A stretch of 64,000 bases of DNA from Actinomycetota bacterium (GTDB taxonomy: Bacteria; Actinomycetota; Acidimicrobiia; Acidimicrobiales; RAAP-2): positions 1 to 64,000 of the forward strand of contig JAJPJD010000051.1 of the NCBI GenBank assembly GCA_021324355.1, in the 5' to 3' direction. The position numbers and the translations under genes are program-made. The stretch's first letter is position 1. Every line of letters starts with the position of its first letter. This document shows, piece by piece, positions 40,913-49,766 of this stretch. The notes under the pieces were generated by a model. That model made no database searches and was not told the DNA's origin. It saw nothing but the letters and a program-made list of their open reading frames with translations.

Positions 40913-40918
40913 TAGTCT
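40913..40918 (+). promoter_or_regulatory. Candidate -10 (TAGTCT) for ftsEX
   Basis: TAGTCT preceded by GGC lies about 80 nt before the ftsE ATG. It is similar to the other TAnnnT elements in the window but not in the leaderless position. Confidence 0.3.
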
Positions 40919-40999
40919 TGGCCGGTCCGATGCTCGTGCCCTGCGTGCCAGACCGTCGGCCGGTGACGTCGGCCCTCAGTCGGTGACGACACCGCTCCC

Positions 41000-41734
41000 A
41001 TGATCCGCTTCGAGAACGTCACCAAGGTCTACAAGAACGGGACGGTCGCCGTTCGCAACCTCTCCCTCGACATCCAGAAGGGCGAGTTCGTCTTCATCGT
41101 TGGTCCCTCTGGGTCGGGGAAGACCACCTGCATCCGCATGCTGCTGCGCGAGGAGCTGCCGGACCGGGGCCGGATCTGGGTGGCTGGTCGGGAGATCATC
41201 CAGCTGCCCAAGTGGCGAGTCCCCTACCTGCGGCGCAACGTCGGCTGCGTGTTCCAGGACTTCCGCCTGCTCCCCAACAAGACCGTCTTCCAGAACGTCG
41301 CCTTCGCCCTCGAGGTGATCGGCCGGCCCAAGAGCGTGGTCGAGACCCAGGTGCCTCAGGTGCTCGAGCTGGTCGGGTTGGCCAAGAAGCGAGACAACCT
41401 CCCCGGTGAGCTCTCTGGCGGCGAGCAGCAGCGGGTAGCGATCGCCCGGGCCTTCGTCAACCGCCCCCTCATCCTGCTGGCCGACGAGCCCACCGGGAAC
41501 CTCGACCCGGGGACGAGCCAGGGGATCATGCGGCTGCTTGACCGGATCAACCGGACCGGGACCACCGTGGTGATCGCCACCCACGACGCTGCCCTGGTCG
41601 ACTGGATGCGCCGCCGGGTGGTCGAGCTCGACCAGGGCATGATCGTGCGGGACCAGGCCCGGGGCGTCTACGGGATCGATGCCAACACCGGACCGGTCCC
41701 TCGGACCGAGGTCGTGGCCCGCAGGAGCTCCTAG
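41000..41734 (+). CDS. ftsE: Cell division ABC transporter ATPase FtsE
   Basis: The ATPase of FtsEX, which links the division ring to peptidoglycan hydrolases. 244 residues: Walker [11 protein letters not shown]-loop [15 protein letters not shown], signature LSGGEQQR, Walker [12 protein letters not shown] and the H-loop ATHD. The ATP-binding core is complete, with a short actinobacterial C-terminal extension. The ftsX start follows the ftsE stop with no gap. Confidence 0.96.
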   Translation: MIRFENVTKVYKNGTVAVRNLSLDIQKGEFVFIVGPSGSGKTTCIRMLLREELPDRGRIWVAGREIIQLPKWRVPYLRRNVGCVFQDFRLLPNKTVFQNVAFALEVIGRPKSVVETQVPQVLELVGLAKKRDNLPGELSGGEQQRVAIARAFVNRPLILLADEPTGNLDPGTSQGIMRLLDRINRTGTTVVIATHDAALVDWMRRRVVELDQGMIVRDQARGVYGIDANTGPVPRTEVVARRSS

Positions 41735-42619
41735 ATGCCGCTGTCGGCGGACTACATCATCCGCGAGACGACGACCAACCTCTGGCGCAACCGCCTGATG
41801 ACCATCGCCGCCGTGCTGACGGTCGCGGTGTCGCTGGCCCTCGTCGGTGCGGCCCTGTTGCTGAAGCAGGGGGCGGCCAATGCCGAGGTCGACTGGCAGC
41901 GGGGCATCCAGGTCACCGTGTGGATGAAGCCGTCCGCTAGTGCCTCAGAGATCAGCGCGATCCGCTCCGAGCTTGCCCAACTGCCCTATGTGCACGGCTG
42001 CACCTTCTGGAGCCAGCTGCGCGACTACCACGAGGCCTCGAAGCTCCTCCCGCCGTCGGAGTTCTCCGCCTTGACCCCGAGCTCCACCCCGAGCTCCATC
42101 CGCTGCACCCCGAACCAACCGCAGTACGCGACCGCCATCTACGACCGGTTCGTGCACCAGCCCGGCGTCTACGGCGTGGGCTCACCCAACTCGGCCATCC
42201 ACGCGATGGAAGAGACCATCACCATCCTCCAGTGGGTCTTCGTGTCCGTTGCCCTGGTGCTCCTGCTCTCGGCCGGGGTGCTCATCTTGAACACCATCCG
42301 GATGGCCATCTTCGCCCGGCGGCGAGAGGTGTCGGTGATGAAGCTGGTGGGCGCGACCAACTGGTTCATCCGCCTGCCCTTCATGTCCGAAGGGCTGATC
42401 CAGGGACTGGTGGGCTCGGCGGTCGCAGCGGCAGTGGTCCTGGGCCTCCACGAGCTGCTGGACAGCCTGGCCAACCCCAATCAGCCGGGCTCGGTGCTGT
42501 CCCAGATGCGCTTGACCGGCTGGCAGCTGGTGGGCACCGACGTGGTGGTGGTGGTGATCGGGGTGCTCATCGGCTCAGTCGGCTCGGCCATCGCGATCCG
42601 GCGGTTCCTCGACGTCTGA
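41735..42619 (+). CDS. ftsX: Cell division permease-like protein FtsX
   Basis: 294 residues. One N-terminal membrane helix (LMTIAAVLTVAVSLALVGAALL), a periplasmic domain of about 130 residues containing WMKPSASASEISAI and a Ser/Pro-rich insertion (SALTPSSTPSSIRCTPN), then three C-terminal membrane segments with RREVSVMKLVGATNWFIRLP, the FtsX/MacB hallmark. The periplasmic domain is the part that would contact a wall hydrolase. Confidence 0.95.
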   Translation: MPLSADYIIRETTTNLWRNRLMTIAAVLTVAVSLALVGAALLLKQGAANAEVDWQRGIQVTVWMKPSASASEISAIRSELAQLPYVHGCTFWSQLRDYHEASKLLPPSEFSALTPSSTPSSIRCTPNQPQYATAIYDRFVHQPGVYGVGSPNSAIHAMEETITILQWVFVSVALVLLLSAGVLILNTIRMAIFARRREVSVMKLVGATNWFIRLPFMSEGLIQGLVGSAVAAAVVLGLHELLDSLANPNQPGSVLSQMRLTGWQLVGTDVVVVVIGVLIGSVGSAIAIRRFLDV

Positions 42620-42697
42620 GCGAGCGGCGCGGCGACCGGCTTCTGTCGGCCCTGGCAGCAGCGCCCCACCATCCCTGATCGGCGCGAGCCCACGCCC

Positions 42698-42703
42698 TAG
42701 CGT
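42698..42703 (+). promoter_or_regulatory. Candidate -10 (TAGCGT) for the CWB2 surface protein
   Basis: TAGCGT lies about 100 nt before the ATG at 42807 and would give a long 5' leader. It is one of several CTAGCGTG occurrences ahead of genes in this window. Confidence 0.3.
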
Positions 42704-42806
42704 GTAGAGGAGACCATTCCGAGGGGACGCGGCACCCGCGGTCCTCGTGACCGGATCGGCGTCCGGCCGGCTGCATGCTCCATCGTCGGTTCTGAGAGAG
42801 AGGAAC

Positions 42807-45017
42807 ATGGTGAGATCACGGCACTTCGGCATCCGCAGGGTGATCGGGGTCGCGGCGGCAAGCCTTCTCGCCGCCGGGACCGCGGCGCTGGTCGGGCCAG
42901 GGCTGGCCGGCGCGGTCAATCCCGACATCTCAACCTTCGCGATCAGCCCGACGACCCCAGCCGTCGTCGCCCAGGGCCAGAGCGCGGTCGCGGTGCCGAG
43001 CGAGACCTTCACCTTGGTCAACGACTTCACCCTGGGCGCCACCATCACCTTCACCCTGGCCCCCAATGGCGCCACCGCCAACTGCAAGACCGGCACCACC
43101 GACTACGTCGCGTTCGCGGCCACCCCGACCGTCACCGCCACCGGGGCGCCGTCGACCGACACCGTGCCCAAGATCGCCGTCTCGGTCGGACCCAACACCG
43201 CCAACGACGGCGCCTGCGGCAGCACATTGAACGACGTGCTCACCCTCACCTTCCAGAACAGCGCCTCGCCCTCCAACGCCGACACGTGGACCGTCACCAT
43301 CTCGGGCATTGCCTACAACGTCGGGTCCACCACCACCACCGGCCTAGTGAGCCTGACCGATTCGACGACGCTCACCAATGGCACGTCCAGCGCCACCGCG
43401 GCGTCGAACGCAACCGTGGCGAGCCCTGTCAAGGCCGGCGCCACCGGCAACAGCCCGCAGGCCACCGTCACCGTCAACACCACCGGCTCGGCCAGCAACA
43501 TCGTGGTCACCGAGTCGAGCGCCGGCGCGGTGTCCGGGTCGATCTGCGTCACCCCAATCACCGCTGAGACCTCGTTCAGCTTCTCCGGTTCGCCCACGAC
43601 CACCGCCAGCCCGACCGGGACCGGGGCCGGCACGGCCAGCGCGACTGCCCTCAGCGGTGGCTCGATCCTGGTGACCGTGACCGCTTCGACCTCGGTCGCC
43701 ACCACCTACACCATCAGCGGGATCTCGGTGACCGACGGGGCTGCCTCGGGCCCGGCCGCGGCGGTGGTGACCACCGGGGGGGCCAGCTGCGCGGCCGATC
43801 TCAGCGTCGTCTCGACCTCGGTCCCGGTGTTCAACTCGGCACCAAAGCTCAATCCGGCGATCGCCGGGCCGGACATCGACGCCACCGCCATCGCCGAGCT
43901 GGAGGCGGCCTACCCGATCAACGGGGGGGCGGGCTGCGTGCCCAGCCACACGGTCGTGCTGGCGACCGATCAGAACTTCCCTGACGCGCTGTCGGCCAGC
44001 TACCTGGCCGGCTACCTCGGCACCGGCCTCCTCCTCACTCCGACGGCCCAGCTGTCCAACGAGACCCAGGCGGCCCTGCAGGCCGAGGGGATCACCACCG
44101 TGTACGTGGTCGGCGGCCCGCTGGCGGTGAGCCAGAACACCATCAACGAGATCACCGCCACCCCGGCCTTCACCTGCGGCGGCCCCGGCGTCGGACACAC
44201 CACTGGGGGGAACATCTCGGTGACCGGGCCGATCTTCGGCCAGACCCAGTACGACACCTCCGAGCAGATTGCCGCCACCCCGCCGTCGTCGTATGTGGGG
44301 ACCATCGACCTGGCCGGTGCCTACGCCAACCAGTACAACGACACGACCGGGAACGACTCGAGCGCCCCGGAGGCGGCTGGTGCCCTCAGGACCGCGATCG
44401 TGGCCTCGGGAGCCAACTTCCCCGACGCCTCCTCCGCCAGCGTCATGGCCTACCACGACAAGTTCCCGCTGGTGCTGACCGATCCGAACAGTCTGTCGAC
44501 TCAGGCTGCCTCGACCCTCTCGGCTCTCGGCATCCAGCAGGTGATCGTCCTGGGCGGGCCGCTTGCGGTCTCCAACGCCGACGTGAGCTCGATCATGGGC
44601 ATGGGGATCTCGGTGATCCGGGTTGCCGGCCAGGACGCGACCGACACCGCGATCCAGCTGGCCTCCTTAGAGCTGAACCAGCAGGGGACCACGTTCTCGG
44701 GCCTGGGCTGGGGCGCGCCAGGTACGTGGAACAACACCGTGCTGGTGGCCAGGGGTGACTTCTACTCCGACGCCCTGGCTGGCAGCGTGCTGGCCGCGAT
44801 CCACGCCACCCCGCTGTTGTTGACCGAGAACCCGAGCACGCTCGGCGCGTACCTGCCGGGCTTCCTCAACGCCGGCGGGAGCGCGGGCGGGATCGACGGC
44901 TTGAACGCGGTGGTCGGCTCGAGCGGCAACATCCAGACGGTCCAACCGCTGGGTGGGCCGCTGGCGCTCAACGCCAGCACCCTGTCGTCGGTGGTAGTCG
45001 ACGTGGCTGATGGCTGA
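42807..45017 (+). CDS. Secreted cell-wall-binding-repeat (CWB2) protein, S-layer-like candidate
   Basis: 736 residues from ATG 42807, which follows GAGAGAGAGG. A signal peptide is clear: basic RSRHFGIRR, hydrophobic VIGVAAASLLAAGTAALVG, then AGAV. Residues about 40-350 are Thr/Ser/Ala/Val-rich beta-type sequence. The C-terminal half holds three CWB2-type units, each with a conserved N-(F/Y)-P/S-DA(L/S)S-A(S/G) core (DQNFPDALSASYLAGYLG; GANFPDASSASVMAYHDK; RGDFYSDALAGSVLAA) and a VxxxGGPLAxS motif. This composition suggests an abundant surface protein anchored to the wall. A strong hairpin terminator follows the stop. Confidence 0.85.
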   Translation: MVRSRHFGIRRVIGVAAASLLAAGTAALVGPGLAGAVNPDISTFAISPTTPAVVAQGQSAVAVPSETFTLVNDFTLGATITFTLAPNGATANCKTGTTDYVAFAATPTVTATGAPSTDTVPKIAVSVGPNTANDGACGSTLNDVLTLTFQNSASPSNADTWTVTISGIAYNVGSTTTTGLVSLTDSTTLTNGTSSATAASNATVASPVKAGATGNSPQATVTVNTTGSASNIVVTESSAGAVSGSICVTPITAETSFSFSGSPTTTASPTGTGAGTASATALSGGSILVTVTASTSVATTYTISGISVTDGAASGPAAAVVTTGGASCAADLSVVSTSVPVFNSAPKLNPAIAGPDIDATAIAELEAAYPINGGAGCVPSHTVVLATDQNFPDALSASYLAGYLGTGLLLTPTAQLSNETQAALQAEGITTVYVVGGPLAVSQNTINEITATPAFTCGGPGVGHTTGGNISVTGPIFGQTQYDTSEQIAATPPSSYVGTIDLAGAYANQYNDTTGNDSSAPEAAGALRTAIVASGANFPDASSASVMAYHDKFPLVLTDPNSLSTQAASTLSALGIQQVIVLGGPLAVSNADVSSIMGMGISVIRVAGQDATDTAIQLASLELNQQGTTFSGLGWGAPGTWNNTVLVARGDFYSDALAGSVLAAIHATPLLLTENPSTLGAYLPGFLNAGGSAGGIDGLNAVVGSSGNIQTVQPLGGPLALNASTLSSVVVDVADG

Positions 45018-45049
45018 GCACCGCGCACTGTTGCTGCGCAGTTGATCGA

Positions 45050-45082
45050 GCGTCACGGGGGCCCACAGGGCCCCCGTGACGC
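45050..45082 (+). terminator. Strong hairpin after the CWB2 gene
   Basis: A perfect 15-bp stem (GCGTCACGGGGGCCC and its complement) with loop ACA begins 33 nt after the stop codon. Intrinsic terminator-like, without a long T tract. Confidence 0.75.
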
Positions 45083-45362
45083 GTCAGTGGTTTCCGTGCC
45101 GGTCCGTGCTCGGTGGTCAGCCGGCAATGCTGCTGTGCCTGTCGCCGATGGGTCCGTGGACTGGTGCGAGCGATGCCAATGGGAGGTGGTGGTGGTCTTT
45201 CCCTCCCTCGCGGTCCTTCGACCGTAGGGCCCGATCGGTGGCGGTGCCCAGCCAGGCCGCACGCAGCTGGTGCGACACCGCAGCGGACCAGGCGGGCGAG
45301 CGCCGGCTGTCGCCGGCGCACAACTGTTCAGGCCCGCCCGGTGTTGAGCATCGCCGCCTGGG
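45083..45362. other. Intergenic region between convergent genes
   Basis: About 280 bp after the terminator with only shadow ORFs. I see nothing I can name. Confidence 0.35.
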
Positions 45363-46109
45363 TCAGGTGGCCAGCCCCTTGGCCAGCATCGCCAGGGCCT
45401 GGTCGTAGGAGCGGGTTGCGGCTGCGTCGTGGTAGGCGGGACCGGGGACCGCGAACCCGTGATCGGCACCGGCGTGGACCTCGGCCAGCCCGCGGTCACC
45501 GAGCTTGCCGACCGCTTCGATGAGGGGCTTGTGCATCTCTGCCGACTGCATCTTGTCCTCGGCCCCGATCCCCACGTACAGGTAGCCACCGAAGTTCTCG
45601 ACGACGTGGTGGGGCGAGTCCGGGTCATCGGTCACGCAGAACGACGGGTGCAAGAGGATCCCGACCCTGAAGGTGTCGGGATGGGCACCGATGATCCGCA
45701 GCACCGAGCGGGCCCCGATGCAGTACCCGATGCACCCCATGGGACCCCCTCGGGCGGCACTGTCCTGCGGCAGGTATGCCAGGACGGCCTGGACGTCTCG
45801 CTCCACATGCTCGTCGGTGGTCCCGTTGAAGATCTGCATCATGCGCTCGCGTTCGGCGGGGTCGGCGTCGGGAGCGGCCACCCGCCGCATGTCGAGCACG
45901 AGGAACCGGCCGAATCGGTGGTAGCGGTCGGGAGCGATGACGTAGTAGCCCTCGCGGCTGATCCGCTCGATGGCCTCTTTGGACCCCTCGTCCAGCCCTG
46001 GTCCGTGGTGGAAGAACAGGACGACCGGGAAGGGACCGGGACCATCGGGGTGGCTCACCACCACGCCCATCTCTCCGTCGTCGGTCATGATCGTGCGGAC
46101 GTCGTTCAC
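45363..46109 (-). CDS. Dienelactone hydrolase family protein
   Basis: An alpha/beta hydrolase of about 248 residues from GTG 46109, which follows AGGGGGTG. The catalytic triad of the family is visible: nucleophile Cys in GCIGYCIGARS, Asp in GAEDKMQ and His in GADHGFAVPG. The N-terminus is PVVLFFHHGPGLDEGSKEAI. The Cys nucleophile is as in true dienelactone hydrolases; the substrate is unknown. The much longer ORF in the track is antisense beyond this start. Confidence 0.88.
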   Translation of the reverse strand: MNDVRTIMTDDGEMGVVVSHPDGPGPFPVVLFFHHGPGLDEGSKEAIERISREGYYVIAPDRYHRFGRFLVLDMRRVAAPDADPAERERMMQIFNGTTDEHVERDVQAVLAYLPQDSAARGGPMGCIGYCIGARSVLRIIGAHPDTFRVGILLHPSFCVTDDPDSPHHVVENFGGYLYVGIGAEDKMQSAEMHKPLIEAVGKLGDRGLAEVHAGADHGFAVPGPAYHDAAATRSYDQALAMLAKGLAT

Positions 46110-46332
46110 TGTGCACCCCCTGGTCGCTTCTCGACGCACCGTACCGGACGCCGCGCGCACCTTGTTCGCGGGCGCGCTGTTGGCAGGATGCAGTGGCTCG
46201 AGACCCAGAGGGGACCCCCCACCCCGCCGAGCGCGTCGCCACCGGGTGGTCGGACCCGGTGGGACACCGGGGTGCCAAGCGGGGCTGCTGGGACCCTTCC
46301 GTCGTCGACCCGGGGGTGGCGCAGTTCCGGAC

Positions 46333-46740
46333 CTAGCGGGTCTCGCCCTCCGGGATGAACTCGAGGGCCAGGGAGTTGACGCAGTAGCGCAGGTGAGTCT
46401 CGGTGGGGCCGTCGTCGAAGAGGTGGCCGAGGTGCCCACCGCAGCGGGCGCAGCGGATCTCGGTGCGCCGCATGCCGAACGACAGGTCCAGGTGCTCCTC
46501 GATCGTCCCGTCGCGAATCGCCCGGTCGAAGCTCGGCCATCCTGACCCTGAGTCGAACTTGTGCTCGGTCGAGAAGAGCTCGGCCCCGCACCCGGCACAG
46601 TGGAACACCCCCTCGGTGTCCACGTGCAGGAGCTTGCCTGACCAGGCCGGCTCGGTCGCGCTCTGGCGCAGGACGGCGAACCGTTCTGGGCTCAGCCGCT
46701 CCTTCCACTCCTCATCGGTCAACTCGACGTCACGGGCCAT
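46333..46740 (-). CDS. msrB: Peptide methionine-R-sulfoxide reductase
   Basis: Repairs R-methionine sulfoxide in proteins. 135 residues from ATG 46740 (MARDVELTDEEWKERLS), preceded by GAAGGA. Two structural zinc pairs, CAGCG and CARCGGH, are present. Other motifs: KFDSGSGWPSFD, HLGHLFDDGP and the catalytic cysteine in LRYCVNSLAL. The ORF upstream to 46965 is antisense to rmlA. Confidence 0.95.
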   Translation of the reverse strand: MARDVELTDEEWKERLSPERFAVLRQSATEPAWSGKLLHVDTEGVFHCAGCGAELFSTEHKFDSGSGWPSFDRAIRDGTIEEHLDLSFGMRRTEIRCARCGGHLGHLFDDGPTETHLRYCVNSLALEFIPEGETR

Positions 46741-46869
46741 CCGACACCGTCCTTCAGCTCGTGGTGTTGCAGGGTGCTGGCTCTCTCCCTCCGGACGGTA
46801 TCGCCCCGGCGTCGTCGTCGTGTCCGGGGAGCGGACCAGGCCATTGACCAGGGGCGTTGCGGCGCTGGC

Positions 46870-46875
46870 TAGCGT
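46870..46875 (+). promoter_or_regulatory. -10-like TAGCGT, probable leaderless promoter of rmlA
   Basis: TAGCGT ends 7 nt before GTG 46883, with GGTGGGG between. Confidence 0.45.
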
Positions 46876-46882
46876 GGTGGGG

Positions 46883-47626
46883 GTGAGAGGCGTGGTCCTG
46901 GCAGGCGGGAGCGGCACCCGGTTGCTCCCGCTGACCCGCATCACCAACAAGCATCTCCTGCCCATCTACGACCGGCCGATGAGCCAGTGGGCGATCGAGG
47001 CGGTGGTGAAGGCCGGGATCACCGAGGTGATGCTGGTGACCGGCGGGGCGCATGCCGGGGAGTTCCTCCGGCTGCTCGGGAACGGACGGGACGTCGGTCT
47101 CGACCTGCTCACCTACGGCTACCAGGAGCGCGAGGCGGGGGTGGCTGACGCGCTGGCGCTGGCCGAGCCGTTCGCCAACGGGGAGCCGGTGCTGGTGATG
47201 CTGGCCGACAACATCATCGAGCGCTCGATCGCCCCCACGGTCCGAGCCTTCGCCGCGGACCCGGTGGGGGCCCGGATTCTCCTCAGCCCGGTCGAGGAGC
47301 TCGACCACCTGCGCAACCTGGGCGTGGCCGAGCTCGACGAGGACCAGCGGGTGATCCGGGTGGTGGAGAAGCCCGAGGACCCGCCGAGCCGCTACGCAGT
47401 CACCGGCGTCTACTGCTACGACGCCTCGGTGTTCTCGGTCATCCAGACGCTCTCCCCCTCGGCCCGTGGCGAGCTCGAGATCGCGGACGTGAACAACCAC
47501 TACGCCCGGCTCGGGCAGCTCCGATACGACGTGCTCGAGGGGTTCTGGGGGGATGCCGGCGAGTCGATCGACGTCTACTACGCGGTCAACGACTTCGTCC
47601 GGGCGCACGGCGCCAACAAGGGCTGA
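46883..47626 (+). CDS. rfbA: Glucose-1-phosphate thymidylyltransferase-type nucleotidyltransferase
   Basis: Activates glucose 1-phosphate for dTDP-sugar synthesis. The 247-residue protein has the signature LAGGSGTRLLPLT, NKHLLPIYDRPM, the metal aspartate in MLADNIIE and VEKPEDPPSRYAVTGVYCYD. It is shorter than RmlA of the E. coli type (about 290) because the C-terminal allosteric segment is missing, which matches the short subfamily. It starts at GTG 46883, divergent from msrB. It would supply rfbB-rfbD at 33.8-35.7 kb; no rmlC is in the window. Confidence 0.88.
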   Translation: MRGVVLAGGSGTRLLPLTRITNKHLLPIYDRPMSQWAIEAVVKAGITEVMLVTGGAHAGEFLRLLGNGRDVGLDLLTYGYQEREAGVADALALAEPFANGEPVLVMLADNIIERSIAPTVRAFAADPVGARILLSPVEELDHLRNLGVAELDEDQRVIRVVEKPEDPPSRYAVTGVYCYDASVFSVIQTLSPSARGELEIADVNNHYARLGQLRYDVLEGFWGDAGESIDVYYAVNDFVRAHGANKG

Positions 47627-47647
47627 GGCCCGGGCGTCGCCCAGCAA

Positions 47648-49633
47648 TCACGTCTGGCCCGGTTCGTCCCAGACCCTCGGCCGCTGTCCCTCGAGGCTGC
47701 CCTCGAGGACGCGGCGCACCGATGCCGCGATCCCCGGACCATCCAGTCCCAGCTCGGCCAGCAGATCGTCGGGGCGGCCCTGGGGGATGTAGGCCCGAGG
47801 GATGCCGAGCGCGCTGACCGGTGGCGGGACCTGCCCTTCGCCCCGAGCCCAGCTGGTCAGGGCGTCGGCCAGGTACATCCCCGCGCCCCCGAAGCGGAGC
47901 CCGTCCTCCACGGTCACCACCGCTCGGTGCGCGGCGGCGTCAGCGAGCATCTCGGGGTCGGGGGGGCTCACCACCCGGACGTCCCAGACGGTGGCTGAGA
48001 TGCCGTCGGCCTCCAGCTCCGCGGCCGCCAGCTCGCATGCGGCGAGCATCTTTCCCACGCCGAGCAGGCACACCGAGCCGTCCCCGACCCGGCACCGGCG
48101 GGCGCACAGCCCCTGGCCGACCGGATGGGGGGCCGAGCAGCGTGGCGGGGGGGTGGTCGGGAACCTGATGACCGAGGGGCCGTCCAGGCGGAGGGCCTCG
48201 GCCAGCATGACCCCGACCTCGTCGGCACATGACGGGGTCAGCACCGTCATGTTGGGCATGGACAGCGTCAGCACCAGGTCCCACACCCCGTGGTGGCTGG
48301 GACCGTTCTCTCCGGTGATCCCGGCACGGTCGAGGACGAACACCACCGGGAGGTCGTGGAGCCCCACGTCCAGGTTGGCCTGGTCGAAGGCGCGGGAGAA
48401 GAAGGTCGAGTAGACCGCGACCACCGGTTTGAGCCCACCCATGGCCAGCCCGGCGGCAGCGGTGACCTCGTGCTGCTCGGCGATCCCCACGTCGAAGCAC
48501 CGGTCGGGGAAGCGCTGCTGGAAGGGGAGCAGCCCAGTCGGTCCGGGCATGGCCGCGGTCAGGGCGACCACCCGCGGGTCGCGTTCGGCCTCGGCGATGA
48601 GTGCCTGGGTGAAGGCCTCGGTGTAGGTCGCAGCCGGTGCCGCCGAGCTGGGCGGCGCGGCCGGCTCCAGCGGCGGCGGGGTCCGCTCGACGGTGTCGGG
48701 CGGCGAGAGGCGGACCGCCTTCACGTCGTGCAGCCGCTGGACCTCGTCTTCCTCGGCCGGCGCGTAGCCGCGACCCTTCTGGGTGAGCACGTGGACCACG
48801 ATCGGCCCGTCCCAGGCGGCCGCATTGGCGAAAGCCTGCTCCATCTGCGCGATGTCGTGGCCGTCGATCGGGCCGGCGTAGCGGACGCCGAGCGCCTCGA
48901 AGAAGACGTGGGGAGCCACGATCTCCCGCAGGGCGCTGGTCAGGCCGTGCACGCCGGTCGCGGCCATCTCGCCCAGCGCCGGGATGCTTCGGATGTGTCG
49001 TCTGACCCGTTCCCGGGTCTGCACGTACGCCGGATGCAGTCGGAGGCTGGTGAGGCTCTGGGACAGATGCGAGATCGTCGGCGCGTACGAGCGGCCGTTG
49101 TCGTTGAGGATCACCACCACCCGGCGGCCCGAGTGGCCCAGGTTGTTCAGGGCCTCATACGCCATGCCTCCAGTGAGCGCCCCGTCGCCCACCACGGCCA
49201 CCACCCTGCGGGTCCCCCCGGAGCCGACCAGCTCGCCCCGCAGGGCGAGCGCGGTCGCCAGGCCGTGGGCGTAGGACAGGGCGGTGGAGGCGTGGGAGTT
49301 CTCGATCCAGTCGTGGTCCGACTCGGCACGGTTCGGGTACCCCGAGAGGCCCCCTTCCTTGCGAAGCTCGGCGAAGCGGTGCCGGCGGCCGGTCAGGATC
49401 TTGTGGACGTAGGCCTGGTGGCCGGTGTCCCACAGGATCGGGTCGTGTGGGGAGTCGAACACCCGGTGCAGCGCCAAGGTGAGCTCCACCACCCCCAGAT
49501 TGGATCCGAGATGGCCGCCGGTCTTCGTGACGGTCTCGACGATGAAGGCGCGGATCTCGGTGGCCAGCTCGGCCAGCTGGTCGTAGCCGAGGGTCCGGAT
49601 GTCGGCTGGCGTCTCGATGCTCGGCAGGATCAT
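47648..49633 (-). CDS. dxs: 1-deoxy-D-xylulose-5-phosphate synthase
   Basis: First enzyme of the non-mevalonate isoprenoid pathway. 661 residues from ATG 49633. Thiamine-diphosphate motif VVGDGALTGGMAYEALNN...ILNDN, then FFEALGVRYAGPIDGHD and, in the pyrimidine domain, FDVGIAEQHEVTAAAGLA, DRAGITGENGPSHHG and IRFPTT. Length is slightly above the usual 620-640. The ORF upstream is antisense to tldD. A TAGCCT about 35 nt upstream may be the -10 element. Confidence 0.96.
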   Translation of the reverse strand: MILPSIETPADIRTLGYDQLAELATEIRAFIVETVTKTGGHLGSNLGVVELTLALHRVFDSPHDPILWDTGHQAYVHKILTGRRHRFAELRKEGGLSGYPNRAESDHDWIENSHASTALSYAHGLATALALRGELVGSGGTRRVVAVVGDGALTGGMAYEALNNLGHSGRRVVVILNDNGRSYAPTISHLSQSLTSLRLHPAYVQTRERVRRHIRSIPALGEMAATGVHGLTSALREIVAPHVFFEALGVRYAGPIDGHDIAQMEQAFANAAAWDGPIVVHVLTQKGRGYAPAEEDEVQRLHDVKAVRLSPPDTVERTPPPLEPAAPPSSAAPAATYTEAFTQALIAEAERDPRVVALTAAMPGPTGLLPFQQRFPDRCFDVGIAEQHEVTAAAGLAMGGLKPVVAVYSTFFSRAFDQANLDVGLHDLPVVFVLDRAGITGENGPSHHGVWDLVLTLSMPNMTVLTPSCADEVGVMLAEALRLDGPSVIRFPTTPPPRCSAPHPVGQGLCARRCRVGDGSVCLLGVGKMLAACELAAAELEADGISATVWDVRVVSPPDPEMLADAAAHRAVVTVEDGLRFGGAGMYLADALTSWARGEGQVPPPVSALGIPRAYIPQGRPDDLLAELGLDGPGIAASVRRVLEGSLEGQRPRVWDEPGQT

Positions 49634-49751
49634 CGGGCGGCGGGACGGGCGAGCGGGTCGATCTGGCCAGGCTAGCCAACCGCTCCGGGTCCCTCGGGTG
49701 CACCCGGCCAGGGCTTCCTCGGACGGCCGCCGGCTGGCGTGGGCAGGTCGG

Positions 49752-49757
49752 TACGAT
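49752..49757 (+). promoter_or_regulatory. -10-like TACGAT, probable leaderless promoter of tldD
   Basis: TACGAT ends 9 nt before ATG 49767, and the spacer ACGGGCGCC has no ribosome site. Confidence 0.5.
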
Positions 49758-49766
49758 ACGGGCGCC

